From contig JAJEKV010000083.1 in NCBI GenBank assembly GCA_021234155.1, positions 1,005,743 to 1,069,742 on the forward strand: DNA of 64,000 nucleotides. The letters run 5' to 3'. The notes under the pieces are model-generated. The model searched no databases, was not told the origin of the DNA, and saw only the letters and a program-made list of their open reading frames with translations. The translations under genes were made by a program, and so were the position numbers. This DNA comes from Isoetes taiwanensis. Lineage: Eukaryota; Streptophyta; Lycopodiopsida; Isoetales; Isoetaceae. The first letter of the stretch is position 1. Each line of letters begins with the position of its first letter. This document shows, in pieces, positions 35,240 through 50,898 of the stretch.

Positions 35240-35245
35240 AATAAA
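35240..35245 (+). terminator. Poly(A) signal AATAAA, U3
   Basis: AATAAA in an AT-rich context ~410 bp after the RT stop and ~225 bp before the convergent B3-like stop. Equivalents are at 15706, 26081, 44587, 53722 and 62677. Confidence 0.5.
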
Positions 35246-35470
35246 AATCTAACTGAGTAAATACAAATGATAGAAGCTATTACTTTGGTATTTTGATTGC
35301 AGTAAAGCAAAATACATATCTGTAGTATTGTTATAAAGTTGGAAAAAACAACAAAATTGGTTGCCAATGGTTATAGTAAATTGGCACATATACAAGATCT
35401 TAAACTATATATCTTAGTACTAATATTCATATTCTTGCTGTGTCATAGCAGACACAAGTTAAAACTCTGT

Positions 35471-36262
35471 TCACCTAACTCTGTGCAATGCAGCCCCCTT
35501 CAGTATCTTCATGTTCCATTCAAGTTTGTTGCCATTGTAAGTAAACTCAAGGACATCTCCAAGGCTTAAACCATACAGCTTCTTAAAATAATCCCAGCCA
35601 ACACCTAGGCAGTTTCTGCTCCTTTTTGATACCAGTGTGCTCTTCTTATTTCCAGGTCCAGTGATGATAACTGTGTATCCCTTTGTTGGACTACGCCATT
35701 TGTTCTCATTCTCGAGTACCTAATCAAGTAAACAATAGAAAATAGTAAAGTACCTTATAAAAATGTTTGGAATATAAAAGCATAAACTTACTAAGCCTCT
35801 ATTTATGTTTGCTCTGAGAAGAGCGACACGGAAGGATTTCTGGGGTGAAGGTGCATCCTCATCAGAATAATCATCATCGGATGAATCAAGCTCACCAGAT
35901 TTGGGGATTCTTTAGCACTTTGCTTGTTCTTTGGTACCATGCTTTTTGGGGGTACACTATGGCTAGTGTTTCCAACTTGCCGCCAGTCGATTGGCTTCAC
36001 ACAATAATTTCCATCACAAATGTCAGGCCGATAGGGCGAGTTCCATTATCCGATATACTGCATAAAAGTGCACTTCCCTCCACCATATTGTTCCCCTGCA
36101 AAAATGTTTCCCAGCCTTCGGTGAAGAAGGTTCGCCCACCTACAGATGCGATATAAATTGAGTACTCTTTTCGATTCGGGCCTACACCAACAATATATTG
36201 ATCTTTAGCAAGTAATACCCCTTCTGCTTCCTGTAAAAATCCGTGATTTGGTCAACGGGCTG
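35471..36262 (-). CDS. Two-exon B3-like gene, U3
   Basis: Copy of 26312. Exon 2 is 35719-35471, the intron 35791-35720 (72 bp), exon 1 from 35792 upward. Exon 2 is identical in reading to U2. Exon 1 has small indels near 35,890, 35,985 and 36,020 at CAG/CTG sites, which break the linker and the segment after the first B3-like half. Confidence 0.6.
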
Positions 36263-38172
<1,910 letters not shown>

Positions 38173-38462
38173 AAACCCTAACATCAGCTACAAACCCTAA
38201 CGATGGAGCTCGGAAGCTGCTTTTGACGGATGACGATAGACGGATCCCTAACTGATTGATCTGGACAAATTTATTTGCGAAATATGGATGATCAGCAATA
38301 TGCAAAATATCTGCCACAAAACTTTCATGACAGGGTGTTCAGGTAACGGTTTTTCTGACTAATCTTGCTTTACCTAAATAGTCTTGTAATGGATATGTAA
38401 ACTGGGATTGTTTATCTGATGTTTATGGCCTAATCAGATTGATATGTTGAGCTATAAATATA
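38173..38462 (+). promoter_or_regulatory. Telo-box pair and TATA box, U3
   Basis: Telo-boxes at 38173-38181 and 38192-38200, ATG at 38203, TATAAATATA at 38453-38462. It leads to the gene continuing in U4. Confidence 0.6.
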
Positions 38463-38491
38463 TGGTCTCCTTTAGTTTAAAACCCTGAGAT

Positions 38492-38827
38492 ATGAATAAG
38501 GTAGGGCGACCTGAGGGCATGAGGCAATAAAGGCGCACAAGGGCCAAACTTATAGAATTCCTTAGAAGAAATGGTGTTGAGCACAGCAGTCCCCAACCTT
38601 CCAAAGCACAATTGATTGAGCTTTGCAGGGCAAATGGCCTTGATCCTAACAGGGCCAAGAATGATTCTGGCATTGTGAAGTTTCTACCAAGCTTGAATCC
38701 ATGCGTGAACGTCCCCAGTGTCTCCAATGTCTTGAAAATTCCGGATACCTCCCCGCAAAGATTGTGGAGAGGGTAGCTGATTCAGAAAGTGAAGAAGATA
38801 CAGATTATGATGTCCAAAATTTAATCG
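38492..38827 (+). pseudogene. AT-hook/SAP-like exon, U3
   Basis: Copy of 29206. The GRP motif is present, but indels follow it near 38,520 and 38,755. The second SAP-like helix and FLPSLNPC are intact. The donor region reads ATCGGTTCCC instead of ATCAGGTTCCC, so CAG|GT is damaged. Confidence 0.55.
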
Positions 38828-40250
38828 GTTCCCATTCTTGGTTATTTGGTGTTGAAATTTAGCATTTCCTTTCCTCGGTTATTGCATATCTTTTTGTTAA
38901 CTTATTGTTTGAGCTTCATTCTCCCTATAATTCATGTTAAATATTACTTATTCCTATGAGATAGAGTAATGTTTTGTGTATATCTGACTGGCGGTCTTTG
39001 AAAATTATACATAGCATTTGGTTAAAATTCTAGCCCATATTTTCGCCTTATAACCTGTTTTTTCAGTCACTGAATAGTATACCCAGCATTTGATGAAATA
39101 TAGGCTTTACAATTGGTTAAATTCTAACTTGTATTTGTCTTATTATATACGTGTTGGATGGTCTGATCCTAGGTCCACTTAGTATGGGGTAAATCATATT
39201 GAAAAGCCCTGGTTAAATCATGCATTAAAATTAATTAAATATCCTGGATGATAGCAGATTAGTATCTCTTTCATGTTAATTGTATGTTTTACAACTTGGA
39301 TCGGATAGGTTGGTATGCTCCTTGGATCTCTAATCCTTTCTTATGACTATTTAAGTAATATTCTTTATTCTGTGGGTAAAGGGCAGAAATGCCAAGAGAG
39401 TTCACTGCTTACCTGTTAGCATTAGTGTTTTTTACCCGCTTTTGGCTAATTAATGCTATTTGCTGCAGGTAACCGACCTCTCTTCTCCTGCATTGTTATT
39501 TTGCATGATGATTGAAGATGGTAACTGGCTGATGAACGATTTTTTATGAACCATTGTATGTGAGTTTTTTGTATATTACATAATTGGATGGTAAGAAATT
39601 ACCTTAACTATATTTCAGGTTATTCCTTTTGGTGGATATATTTGACTTATCTGCAGTAATGGAAAATTCTTTTTCTTACAAATGGTTGGTCTAAATTTGG
39701 ATTATAAGATCTGGTTGGAATATTGTAGTGGTCTTATAAATGGTTTAATAAAATTATTACCTAACCTATAAGTGGCATTATTTGTGCTTAAACTTCTTCA
39801 TAAATTAATGTGTTGAGTTATTCATAATAGGTTTGAGTTTTGAATGGATTTATTTATGGATATGGCAGTATCTATTAGCTGTTATTACTTCAACATTGAA
39901 AGGTTTGCATAGAATTCTTTTGGCAGAACTTTTTATGGCTTGAATATGGGAAATATGGTTATAAAATTTTCAGTCCCAGGACCTCTATGGTTTCCCTTTT
40001 TAGGGTTCAATAAATTCAGGTGTCCTATTTAGTTAGTATAGGGCTCCGTGGATGTCTAGTTAATACAAAAGGTCTTGGCTAGGCCGGTCTATATATCTCC
40101 CCACTTTGAATCACTAGTCTTACTAGTGTGAATCATAGAGGTCATTGGGACTTATGTTTTATGTTTTATGCTTTCATTCTTATATATTGAATCTTATATG
40201 TCTTTTAGGATGCTTTCTCTGCTATATTCTAAGTTTTATTTGTGATATAG

Positions 40251-41698
40251 GAAGCTAATACTCGGGTAAATGACACCGAACTTTCCAAGCAAAGATACTA
40301 GCAATCAATGAGAATGATGTCAATAATTCAAATGAAGGCAGATCTGGATGGCTTCCCGAATTGGTAAATCTGGGATATTCAGCAGCAGGCATAAGGGCAC
40401 CTAATAAGGCTGTTCAAGCTGTGATTGCATGCATCAAGCTACCTGAGGTACACAACCTTTTAATCTGCAAAGAATGTACACTTGGTGATGGTGATATTTC
40501 TGCTATTCTTTTCTTGGGGTTTAACAACATGCTGGGACTAGTCTCAAGTTTTAAAGATGCGGATTATGGAAAGTGCCATGACTTGATTATTCAGGCATAC
40601 AAGAATCTTCCAAGTGCACATATGAATGCTGATAGTAAGGATTTACATGATCTTCTAGCCTTTATCAAAGGTCTGACTGCTTTGGAAAAACAGAATGCAC
40701 TTAAGTTTACCTATACTCCAAACAATAAAATGGATAATGCGCTAAGGAGATCTGCAAGAAATTTAAACCGAGGCTTCCTTAGATAATTGCCTCTTTGATA
40801 TTGCTGATGTGAATGATGGGGACCATTCTCGGGCTTCTAACCTTGGTAATGTTTCTTCCGCTCGAGGGAGAATATTATGGAAGAATTAGAAACATACAAC
40901 CTTAAGGAACTGAATTTGTTTAACAAAGGAAGTTTTCCAATTATGTCCAAAGCAGAATGTGGAGATTCATGGTGATCAATTCCAAAGCAGTGCTTTGGGC
41001 CAGCAAAAATCTTGGAGTTATAGCCCCCATCAAGAAAGAATCATTAATAATGCCGGCACGCTTAAACCCCGATGAGGTATCTAAGGCTCGAGAAGGATGC
41101 TATCTCCTTTACTAAGCATATCGTGAAAATTACTTTAAAGTTACCTTTTAGTATTGAGATGCCGGAGAAGAAATGTGTACCGAAATGAACCGTATATTTG
41201 GTCAAAAGGGACATATGGCCAAGACCAATGAACCAAGGATTGATTTCTACTTAAAACGCATTTGGAGGACATAATGCCCTTTCTTTAAAATGTAACCGTG
41301 ATCGTTACGATGAAAAATGCCGAGATAATATCATATGGGTAGACCATATGATATGGTTCATGCTTGAATAATTTGGACGTAATATGGCCTCAACGTAAAA
41401 ATTCAGATGAGGTTTGCCTTTATGGCTAGATGGCTGGCTACTGATCCCATTAAGAAGGTTGTCCTCTCATATATTGGATACCTCAAAATACGTGATCTCA
41501 TGTTCAGAATGACTCACAGGCTTGCTGAAAATGATAAAACTAATTTCAAACCGAGTTTGGTAACTCAAGAGCAAAGGGACATCATAGAAAAAACTATCAA
41601 GTCTAGGAAGTTCTTGATGGATCATCTACATGATAACAAAGCAGCTTTTGGTTATGCACCTTCCAAGAAAAGAAATCAGAATATTAATATCATTCATG
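40251..41698 (+). pseudogene. Long exon of the RT gene, U4
   Basis: Copy of 30961 that keeps the segment deleted in U2 and U3 (MNRIFGQKGHMAKTNEP). Open from 40,361 to about 40,750, then frameshifted repeatedly, with 'caaag' where U3 has 'cag'. Confidence 0.75.
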
Positions 41699-42068
41699 TG
41701 TATTCTTAGGCCACCAAAACCGGTGCGAAATAACACCAAATTGCGTAAAATGAGCAGGCTATTTTGGGCAAAGCTACTGTTTCACACAGTATTTCATTCT
41801 AATTTGCAGGTATGACACTTATATTGAAACATGCACTGCATGTAAATCTGACCTCATGGTCAAAATACATGGGTTTATCCCTAAATCTTACCTATAAGGG
41901 TTCTATCCCTTAAAATTCTACCAAGATATATGGGTTTATCCCTAATTCTCTCGCCAATATGTATGGGTTTATCCCAATTTTCTGCCAGTATTATTATGAA
42001 AAACAATTTTGAAATATCTTGTCTTATTTTTTCTGATGTATCTGAATATGGATTGTTGTATTAAACAG

Positions 42069-44176
42069 AAAAGAAGAATTTTGTGCACCAGAATTGATGG
42101 AAGGGTCAAGCTACAAGTAATTAAGGAGAAAACTAAGACAAAATATGTACATTTAACCTATTTCTTAAAGGTGGTGGACAAAATTACCTATAGCAAGACG
42201 CTCAAAACTGCCCTCCTCTGCAGATTTTTGGAAATTCGATATGACATTTGGGAAAATACGCCTTTGGATGGAGGTATACCAAAGAATCTAAAAGATATGT
42301 TTTACAAACCAAAAATAGTTTTTACCAGTCTTATTGAGCCTACATGTATATGTAACATACCCAGGTTACAAAAATTTGTTGATCCCAAAATCGGGCATAT
42401 TCGCACGACTGACATCAATATTATACACAACAAGGGATTGAGGAATTGGTTTGCACTAGGATTGAATCATATACCTGATCAGCCATTCAGTATTGAACTT
42501 TTTATGACCGAAATTGAGAATACCATAGAGCAATTCTTTTTTGTTCATAGATTCTCTTTGATTGAATTTAATGAACAGGTCATTGAGCAATGCAAAAATG
42601 TGTTAAGAAAGGAAATCAGATGGCTTGCTAAAAGATTTGTGGAAAGTAATAGTGACTCAAAGAAAAAGTTCTTGAGTACTGATGATGCAGTTATCAGAAA
42701 TATGGAGTGGTTGGTTAATAATTTGTATATCTCTGGTGCTGATAAAGCAGCAAACAATCCAGTTTTTATCTGCCCACTGCATATTAGGAATGAGGTCGCA
42801 AATCGACTAAGCAAGAATGATTTTTGCAAATATGCAACTTTAAAAGAAGATTTAATTGCTCAGATTCAATCTGACATTATTGATATGTTGGGTGAAGGAC
42901 ATGTGTTCAATCTTGAGCTACCTTATCTACTTGGAATCTTTAAAGCACATAAGTTTGAATACAGATGGATTACCAATGCACATGAAACTATTTTTTCCAC
43001 CATTGCCTCTATTATAGCAAAGAGGGTTAAATCTGATTTTGGATATTTGGCCAACAATTTGCCATGAGAAATGCAAAGGCAGCTAATATCTTTCAGAAGA
43101 ATAGCATTAAAGCAGCATGGATAGTAAATTCTATTTATGATGTGGTTTGTAATCTTCCTCCAAAAATATATGATCTCTTTGTAGCAGATATTACCAAGTG
43201 TTATGAAAACATACCTCTGAGTGGTGAGTATGGAATCTGCAATATAATGGAAAAGGTTATATATTTGGCTTGGAGCTTCAAAAGAAAGGTTAATCATGCA
43301 AATGATATGTGGTACAAAATTTTTGGATGATGGCAAGATTAAAATTGAGTGGAAAAATAAAACTCCGTAAAAGTAGTATATGGCATAAGATGGACGTAAA
43401 TCTGCTTATTCAAATAAATAAATGGTCGCTTAATAACCGCTTTTTTTAATAGAATAGAATAGAATAGAATAGTTTTTAGTTTTAATGCATAATGGTATTT
43501 TTAGGCAAACTAAAGGCATCCCAATGGGATTTGCTTCAAGCCCAAAGTGGTGCAACTTATATCTTGCTTATTTTGAGCTCGATTTTATCTTAAGACTAAT
43601 TGCGATGGGAGACTTATGGAAGCTGCTGCTTTCAAATTTACTTTTAGATATATTGATGATCTTCTTAGCATCAATAATCCAAATATCAGAACTTTTCTTG
43701 GGCTTAGCAACATAAGCAAAGCAGCTGTAAGCATTTATAACATGGATTACATTGGTATCAAGGATGAAACCAGATATTGCAACCAGGACACATCATTTGG
43801 GAAGAAAGTGGATTTCCTAAACATTACTATTGATATTGTGGCCAGACATGTTGGAATGTATAATACATACAGGTTTGACAAAAGAAATAACCTACCTTTT
43901 AAGGCTTCAAGGTTTATACATGCCAACAGCTGCAGACCTTATATTATGGCATGTAATGTGGTCATTTCACGTGTCCAACCATTATTATATGCATATACAA
44001 AGAATCCTTTTCGGGCAGCAGATGACTTAGTGAATCTTATTAATTGCTTTATTGATAAAGGCTTTAAGAAGAAGGACGTATGGCATAAAGTTCTCAGGGT
44101 ATTGAGAAAGGAAAATTTTCCAGGCCTGAAGTATGATATAAAAATGCTGTTATTTGAATTGGACAAATCCAAATAG
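42069..44176 (+). pseudogene. Reverse transcriptase exon, U4
   Basis: The N-terminal 340 codons are open without interruption (to 43,067), the longest such stretch in the array, so the region ahead of motif A is genuinely one exon. Motif A is intact in the next frame. Motif B reads GIPMGFASSPKWCN after a CAG-site change, and YIDD is intact. It shares the AATAG-repeat stop. Confidence 0.82.
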
Positions 44177-44218
44177 TATTCTGATGGAGATGGCAAAAGT
44201 GGTCCCAAACATAGGGAT

Positions 44219-44528
44219 TTATTGATTCATTAGCAAATGTTTTGCTTGGTATGATTTTTGGCACAAGGTACTCAAGGTTTTGAGTAAAGATGAATTCCTA
44301 ATACTTAAATATATGATCAATGTTTTGGTATTGAAATTGAGTAAAATCAAGTTAAAGTAATGTATTTGGCAAAGGAGTTCCCTTGCATGGGAACCACCAT
44401 CTTTATTGTTAGCTGTGGAAATTCCTCTAAGATTAATTGATACTCTTGTTATTGCTTGCACTTTATGGACTTCTGTTATTATCTTTATGTTGTTTTTTAA
44501 ACAATTCTCTGAGGTTGGTAAATCCTAG
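44219..44528 (+). pseudogene. Duplicated RT C-terminus plus hydrophobic tail, U4
   Basis: Copy of 34870, same stops; AATAAA at 44587-44592. Confidence 0.6.
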
Positions 44529-44816
44529 TGTCATTCTCTGCACTATATTCTGGTAGTATCTGATACAAACTTTGTAAACTTAAGTTAATAAAAATCTAAC
44601 TGAGTAAATACAAATGATAGAAGCTATTACTTTGGTATTTTGATTGCAGTAAAAAAATACATATCTGTAGTATTGTTATAAAGTTGGAAAAAACAACAAA
44701 ATTGGTTGCCAATGGTTATAGTAAATTGGCACATATACAAGATCTTAAACTATATATCTTAGTACTAATATTCATATTCTTGTCGTGGTCATAGCGGATT
44801 ACAAGTTAAAACTCGC

Positions 44817-45615
44817 TCACCTAACTCGCGGTAATGCAAATTTCTTCAAGATCTTCATGTTCCATTCAAGTTTGTTGCCATTGTAAGTAAACTCAAGGAC
44901 ATCTCCAAGGCTTAAACCATACAGCTTCTTAAAATAATCCCAGCCAACACCTAGGCAGTTTCTGCTCCTTTTTGATACCAGTGTGCTCTTCTTATTTCCA
45001 GGTCTAGTGATGATAACTGTGTATCCCTTTGTTGGACTACGCCATTTGTTCTCATTCTCGAGTACCTAATCAAGTAAACAATAGAAAATAGTAAAGTACC
45101 TTATAAAAATGTTTGGAATATAAAAGCATAAACTTACTAAGCCTCTATTTATGTTTGCTCCGAGAAGAGCGGACACGAAGGATTTCTCGGTGAAGGTGCA
45201 TCCTCATCGTAATAATCATCATCTGGATGAATCAAGCTCACCAGATTTGGGGATTCTTTAGCACTTTGTCGTTTTTTGGTACCATGCTTTTTGGGGGTAC
45301 ACTATGGCTAGTGTTTCCAACTTGCCGGCCTGCCGATTGGCTTCACACAATAATTTCCATCACAAATCAGGCCGATAGGCGAGTTCCATTATCCGATATA
45401 TCGCATAAAAGTGCGCCCCTCCACCATATTGTTCCCCGCAAAAAATGTTTCCCAAATTTCTATGAAGAAGGTTCGCCCACCTACAGATGCGATATAAATT
45501 GAGTACTCTTTTCGATTCGGGCCTACACCAACAATATATTGATCTTTAGCAAGTAATACCCTTCGCTTCTCAGAAAAATCCGTTTTGGTCAACGGCGGAA
45601 ATTTGCGTAAGGAAG
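44817..45615 (-). pseudogene. Two-exon B3-like gene, U4
   Basis: Copy of 26312. Exon 2 is 45065-44817, the 72-bp intron 45137-45066, exon 1 from 45138. Exon 2's GW..F...GLSLGDVLEF part is intact, but its end (44,800-44,860) and exon 1 carry several indels. Confidence 0.55.
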
Positions 45616-46098
45616 TTACATCTTAGATTTTTATAAATCAGCAAAAAAGCTAACGCACCAGAAGGTGACCGAACTTAACATCCACAAGGAATACTGTCGC
45701 CATAGCTATGGAATGGCTTTCAATCGGAAGATGGAAGTGTTGTTCCTACGGAAGCGTCATAAATTAATGCATACAATATATGGTTATTATGATTTGATAG
45801 CTCTAATTATTAAGTGCCTAGAGTAGCAGCTCTGCTGGTAATTATTGCAGGCCAGGGATAATGGCTCTGAGGTTAACGATTTCGGGACCAGAATAAAATT
45901 GGTTTATACCATTATTGTTAATATCCTTAATTATTTTGAATCCAGACTATTTAAATATAGACTATCATGTTCCTCCTTAGTTAATTCATTATTATTCTAG
46001 GTATTATAAGCAGTATTCGACAATATTCTTTATATCCTCAACTAATTCTTGGTTTTCACGAATGCTCCTTAGAGACATTTTGTAACTCTCAGTTGGCA

Positions 46099-46204
46099 GG
46101 AGGGTCCCTTTGCTAGCAAAGGGATCCTCCAATCCTTTTGCTAGCATTTGGGACCTTACTTGCCTTCCCGTAGAGGTAGGGGTATATATATATATATATA
46201 TATA
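46099..46204. repeat. Palindrome and AT tract, U4
   Basis: CCCTTTGCTAGCAAAGGG at 46106-46123; AT tract 46183-46204. A small 'cttactatcttactc' duplication follows at 46209. Confidence 0.88.
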
Positions 46205-47391
46205 CACTATCTTACTATCTTACTCGCATTAGCAATAGTTCCCTCTAAGTCTTATGTCCCATCCTCTAATCCATGTGTTGGTATTATCATAGTGGTAATA
46301 ATAGTCCATGAACAAGTTACTTGGTCCTATAAAAGCAACTATGAAGCTGGGATACCTTGTCTATGATAAAGGGACCAATTCATCTCTATGGCTTTGAACA
46401 TTACAACAAATTGTTGGCTTGAACTTGGCCCCGTGAAATAATAAGCTAACCCATGTTGCTTTTAGGGCTTGATGGAGGTTTGTTTCTATATGATGGTCAT
46501 ATCCCACAATAAAAACTAATATGGTTTAGATTGACTTAGGTGATGATAGTTTTTTTGCCACTTGATTGGTTTGGTCTTTACAAATGACTAAGTGGCTTCA
46601 TAGTCTTGGAATCTTGAGACATCAAAGTATGTTTCTTATCAAAAGTAGGTTGAAAGGTCGAACATGATCATAATATAAATATTATAGCAATGGGTAAAAG
46701 TTGGTTTGATTTTTTTAAAAAATATATTGCATGGTATAGCTTTACCATGGGATAATCATTTGGAAATCATTTGGAAATCCTTTGTATATGATGGGGTAGG
46801 GCTGGAATCAAGCATGTAAGCCTTGGCATGGGAAATTAAAAATATGCAACCAGGATCTTGAGAATAGAGTTTGATAATCGCTTTTGACACATTGGTATAA
46901 TGATCTTAATTTGTTAAGGAAATGAATGGGAATGGATAAACCTAAGGGTTTGTTGATATTTGCTGGTGGGTGCATGGAGAAGGAGTTAACCAGGTATTGT
47001 TTACATAAAAGTTACCTATGCCTACCATGACACAGGGGATATAAGGTTCTTGGAAATGAGGCCTTTAGATTTAAGGTGATTTAATTTATTGAATACATGG
47101 ATGGAGACCACAAGCGACATGGTCATATGGAACATTAGTAATGGTTGGTAGTGGTAGGAGGGTGGTGACATTCGACATTCGACATAATTAGATGAACCAT
47201 TGGATTAATGATTGTAAAATAAAAATAGACCATTTTGGGTCATTGAGTCTTGATGCACAAACCATAGCATAAGGTTGATAGTAAATTTGCTATTTTCTAA
47301 ATGTCAACAATTGTATGCTATTTACGGTATTTTATTATCCTTATTCATTTTATTATCTTTATTCATTATATTGTGGTATTTGGTATCGTGA

Positions 47392-47684
47392 AAACCCTAA
47401 CATCAGCTACAAACCCTAACGATGGAGCTCGGAAGCTTTTGATTTTGACGGATGACGATAGACGGATCCCTAACCCGATTGATCCGACAAATTTATTTGC
47501 GAAATATGGATGATCAGCAATATGCAAAATATCTGCCACAAAACTTTCATGACAGGTGTTCGTGTAACGGTTTTTCCGACTAATCTTGCTTTTACCTAAA
47601 TAGTCTTGTAATGGATATGTAAATCGGGATTGTTTATCCGATGTTTATGGCCTAATCAGATTGATATGTTGAGCTATAAATATA
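47392..47684 (+). promoter_or_regulatory. Telo-box pair and TATA box, U4
   Basis: Telo-boxes at 47392-47400 and 47411-47419, ATG at 47422, TATAAATATA at 47675-47684; feeds U5. Confidence 0.6.
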
Positions 47685-47713
47685 TGGTCTCCTTTAGTTT
47701 AAAACCCCGAGAT

Positions 47714-48047
47714 ATGAATAAGGTAGGGCTTACCCGAGGGCGAGTAATAAGGGCGCATAAGGGCCAAACTTATAGAATTCCTTAGAAGAAATGGTGTTGA
47801 GCACAAAGAGTCCCCAACCTTCCAAAGCACAATTGATTGAGCTTTGCAGGGCAAATGGCCTTGATCCTAACAGGGCCAAGAATGATTCTGGCATTGTGAA
47901 GTTTCTACCAAGCTTGAATCCATGCGTGAACGCCCCCGGTGTCTCCAATGTCTTGAAAATTCCGGATACCTCCCCGCAAAGATTGTGGAGAGGGTAGCTG
48001 ATTCGTAAAGTGAAGAAGATACGATTATGATGTCCAAATTTAATCAG
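47714..48047 (+). pseudogene. AT-hook/SAP-like exon, U4
   Basis: Copy of 29206 with frameshifts in the GRP region. The KAQLIELCRANGLDPN and FLPSLNPC segments are intact. CAG|GTTCCC donor at 48047. Confidence 0.55.
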
Positions 48048-49469
48048 GTTCCCATTCTTGGTTATTTGGTGTTGAAATTTAGCATTTCCTTTCCGGGTTA
48101 TTGCATATCTTTTTGTTAACTTATTGTTTGAGCTTCATTCTCCTATAATTCATGTTAAATATTACTTATTCCTATGAGATAGAGTAATGTTTTGTGTATA
48201 TCCGATCAAGGGTCTTTGAAAATTATACATAGCATTTGGTTAAAATTCTAGCCCATATTTTCGCCTTTATAACCCTGCTTTTTTCAAATAACTAATAGTA
48301 TACCCAAAGATTTGATGAAATATAGGCTTTACAATTGGTTAAATTCTAACTTGTATTTGTCTTATTATATACGTGTTGGATGGTCTGATCCTAGGTCCAC
48401 TTAGTATGGGGTAAATCATATTGAAAAGCCCTGGTTAAATCATGCATTAAAATTAATTAAATATCCTGGATGATAGCATTAGTATCTCTTTCATGTTAAT
48501 TGTATGTTTTACAACTTGGATCGATAGGTTGGTATGCTCCTTGGATCTCTAATCCTTTCTTATGACTATTTAAGTAATATTCTTTATTCTCGTGGGTAAA
48601 GGGCGTAAATGCCAAGAGAGTTCAACAAGCTTACATTAGCATTAGTGTTTTTTACCCGCTTTTGGCTAATTAATGCTATTTGCTGCAGGTAACCGACCTC
48701 TCTTCTCCTGCATTGTTATTTTGCATGATGATTGAAGATGGTAACTGGCTGATGAACGATTTTTTATGAACCATTGTATGTGAGTTTTTTGTATATTACA
48801 TAATTGGATGGTAAGAAATTACCTTAACTATATTTCAGGTTATTCCTTTTGGTGGATATATTTGACTTATCTGCAGTAATGGAAAATTCTTTTTCTTACA
48901 AATGGTTGGTCTAAATTTGGATTATAAGATCTGGTTGGAATATTGTAGTGGTCTTATAAATGGTTTAATAAAATTATTACCTAACCTATAAGTGGCATTA
49001 TTTGTGCTTAAACTTCTTCATAAATTAATGTGTTGAGTTATTCATAATAGGTTTGAGTTTTGAATGGATTTATTTATGGATATGGCAGTATCTATTAGCT
49101 GTTATTACTTCAACATTGAAAGGTTTGCATAGAATTCTTTTGGCAGAACTTTTTATGGCTTGAATATGGGAAATATGGTTATAAAATTTTCAGTCCCGGA
49201 CCTCTATGGTTTCCCTTTTTAGGGTTCAATAAATTCAGGTGTCCTATTTAGTTAGTATAGGGCTCCGTGGATGTCTAGTTAATACAAAAGGTCTTGGCTA
49301 GGCCGGTCTATATATCTCCCCACTTTGAATCACTAGTCTTACTAGTGTGAATCATAGAGGTCATTGGGACTTATGTTTTATGTTTTATGCTTTCATTCTT
49401 ATATATTGAATCTTATATGTCTTTTAGGATGCTTTCTCTGCTATATTCTAAGTTTTATTTGTGATATAG

Positions 49470-50898
49470 GAAGCTAATACTCGGGTAAATGACACTGAAC
49501 TTTCCAAGCAGCATACTAGCAATCGCCAGTGAGAATGATGTCAATAATTCAAATGAAGGCAGATCTGGATGGCTTCCCGATTGGTAACTGGGGATATTCA
49601 AAGAAGGGCATAAGGGCACCTAATAAGGCTGTTCAAGCTGTGATTGCATGCATCAAGCTACCTGAGGTACACAACCTTTTAATCTGCAAAGAATGTACAC
49701 TTGGTGATGGTGATATTTCTGCTATTCTTTTCTTGGGGTTTAACAACATGCTGGGACTAGTCTCAAGTTTTAAAGATGTGGATTATGGAAAGTGCCATGA
49801 CTTAATTATTGAGGCATACAAGAATCTTCCAAGTGCACATATGAATGCTGATAGTAAGGATTTACATGATCTTCTAGCCTTTATCAAAGGTCTGACTGCT
49901 TTGGAAAAACAGAATGCACTTAAGTTTACTTATACTCCAAACAATAAAATGGATACTGCTAAGGAGACTGCAGCTGAAACTGAGGCTTCCTTAGATAATT
50001 GCCTCTTTGATATTGCTGATGTGAATGATGGGGACCATTCTGTGGCTTCTAACCTTGGTAATGTTTCTTCTGGCTCAGAGGAGAATATTATGGAAGAATT
50101 AGAAACATACAACCTTAAGGAACTGAATTTGTTTAACAGTGGAAGTTTTCCAATTATGTCCAGCAGGAATGTGGAGATTCATGGTGATCAATTCCGCCAG
50201 TGCTTTGGGGCCAGCAAAAATCTTGGAGTTATAGCCCCCATCAAGAAAGAATCATTAATAATCTTTGCACGTTTAAACCCCGATGAGGTATCTAAGGCTG
50301 AGAAGGATGCTATCTCCTTTTACTAAGCATATCGAAAATTACTTTAAAGTTACCTTTTAGTATTGAGATGTTTGAGAAGAAATGTGTAATGGGAAATGAA
50401 CTGATATTGGTCAAAGGGACATATGGCCAAGACCAATGAACCAAGGATTGATTTCTACTTAAAAACGATTTGGAGGACATACTGCCCTTTCTTTAAATGT
50501 AACCGTGATCGTGTTTCAGGATGAAAATGCCGAGATAATATCATATGGGTAGACCATATGATATGGTTCATCTTGAATAATTTGAATGAATATGGCCTCA
50601 ACAAAAATTCAGATGAGGTTTGCCTTTATGGCTAGATGGTCACTTGATCCCATTAAGAAGGTTGTCCTCTCATATATTGGATACCTCAAAATACGTGATC
50701 TCATGTTCGTAATGACTCCACGGTGCTTGCTGAAAATGATAAAACTAATTTCAAACTGGAGTTTGGTAACTCAAGAGCAAATGGACATCATAGAAAAAAC
50801 TATCAAGTCTAGGAAGTTCTTGATGGATCATCTACATGATAACAAAGAGCTTTGGTTATGCACCTTCCAAGAAAAGAAATCAATATTAATACCGATAT
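49470..50898 (+). pseudogene. Long exon of the RT gene, U5
   Basis: Open for about 265 codons (49,529-50,326), the longest uninterrupted reading of this exon, then error-dense. It retains the segment missing from U2 and U3 (GNELILVKG, one base short). Confidence 0.75.

Larger units (their letters stand above)
40251..49469 (+). repeat. Array unit U4
   Basis: Fourth copy, 9,219 bp. It keeps the segment deleted in U2 and U3. Differences from U3 cluster at CAG/CTG sites. Confidence 0.97.
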
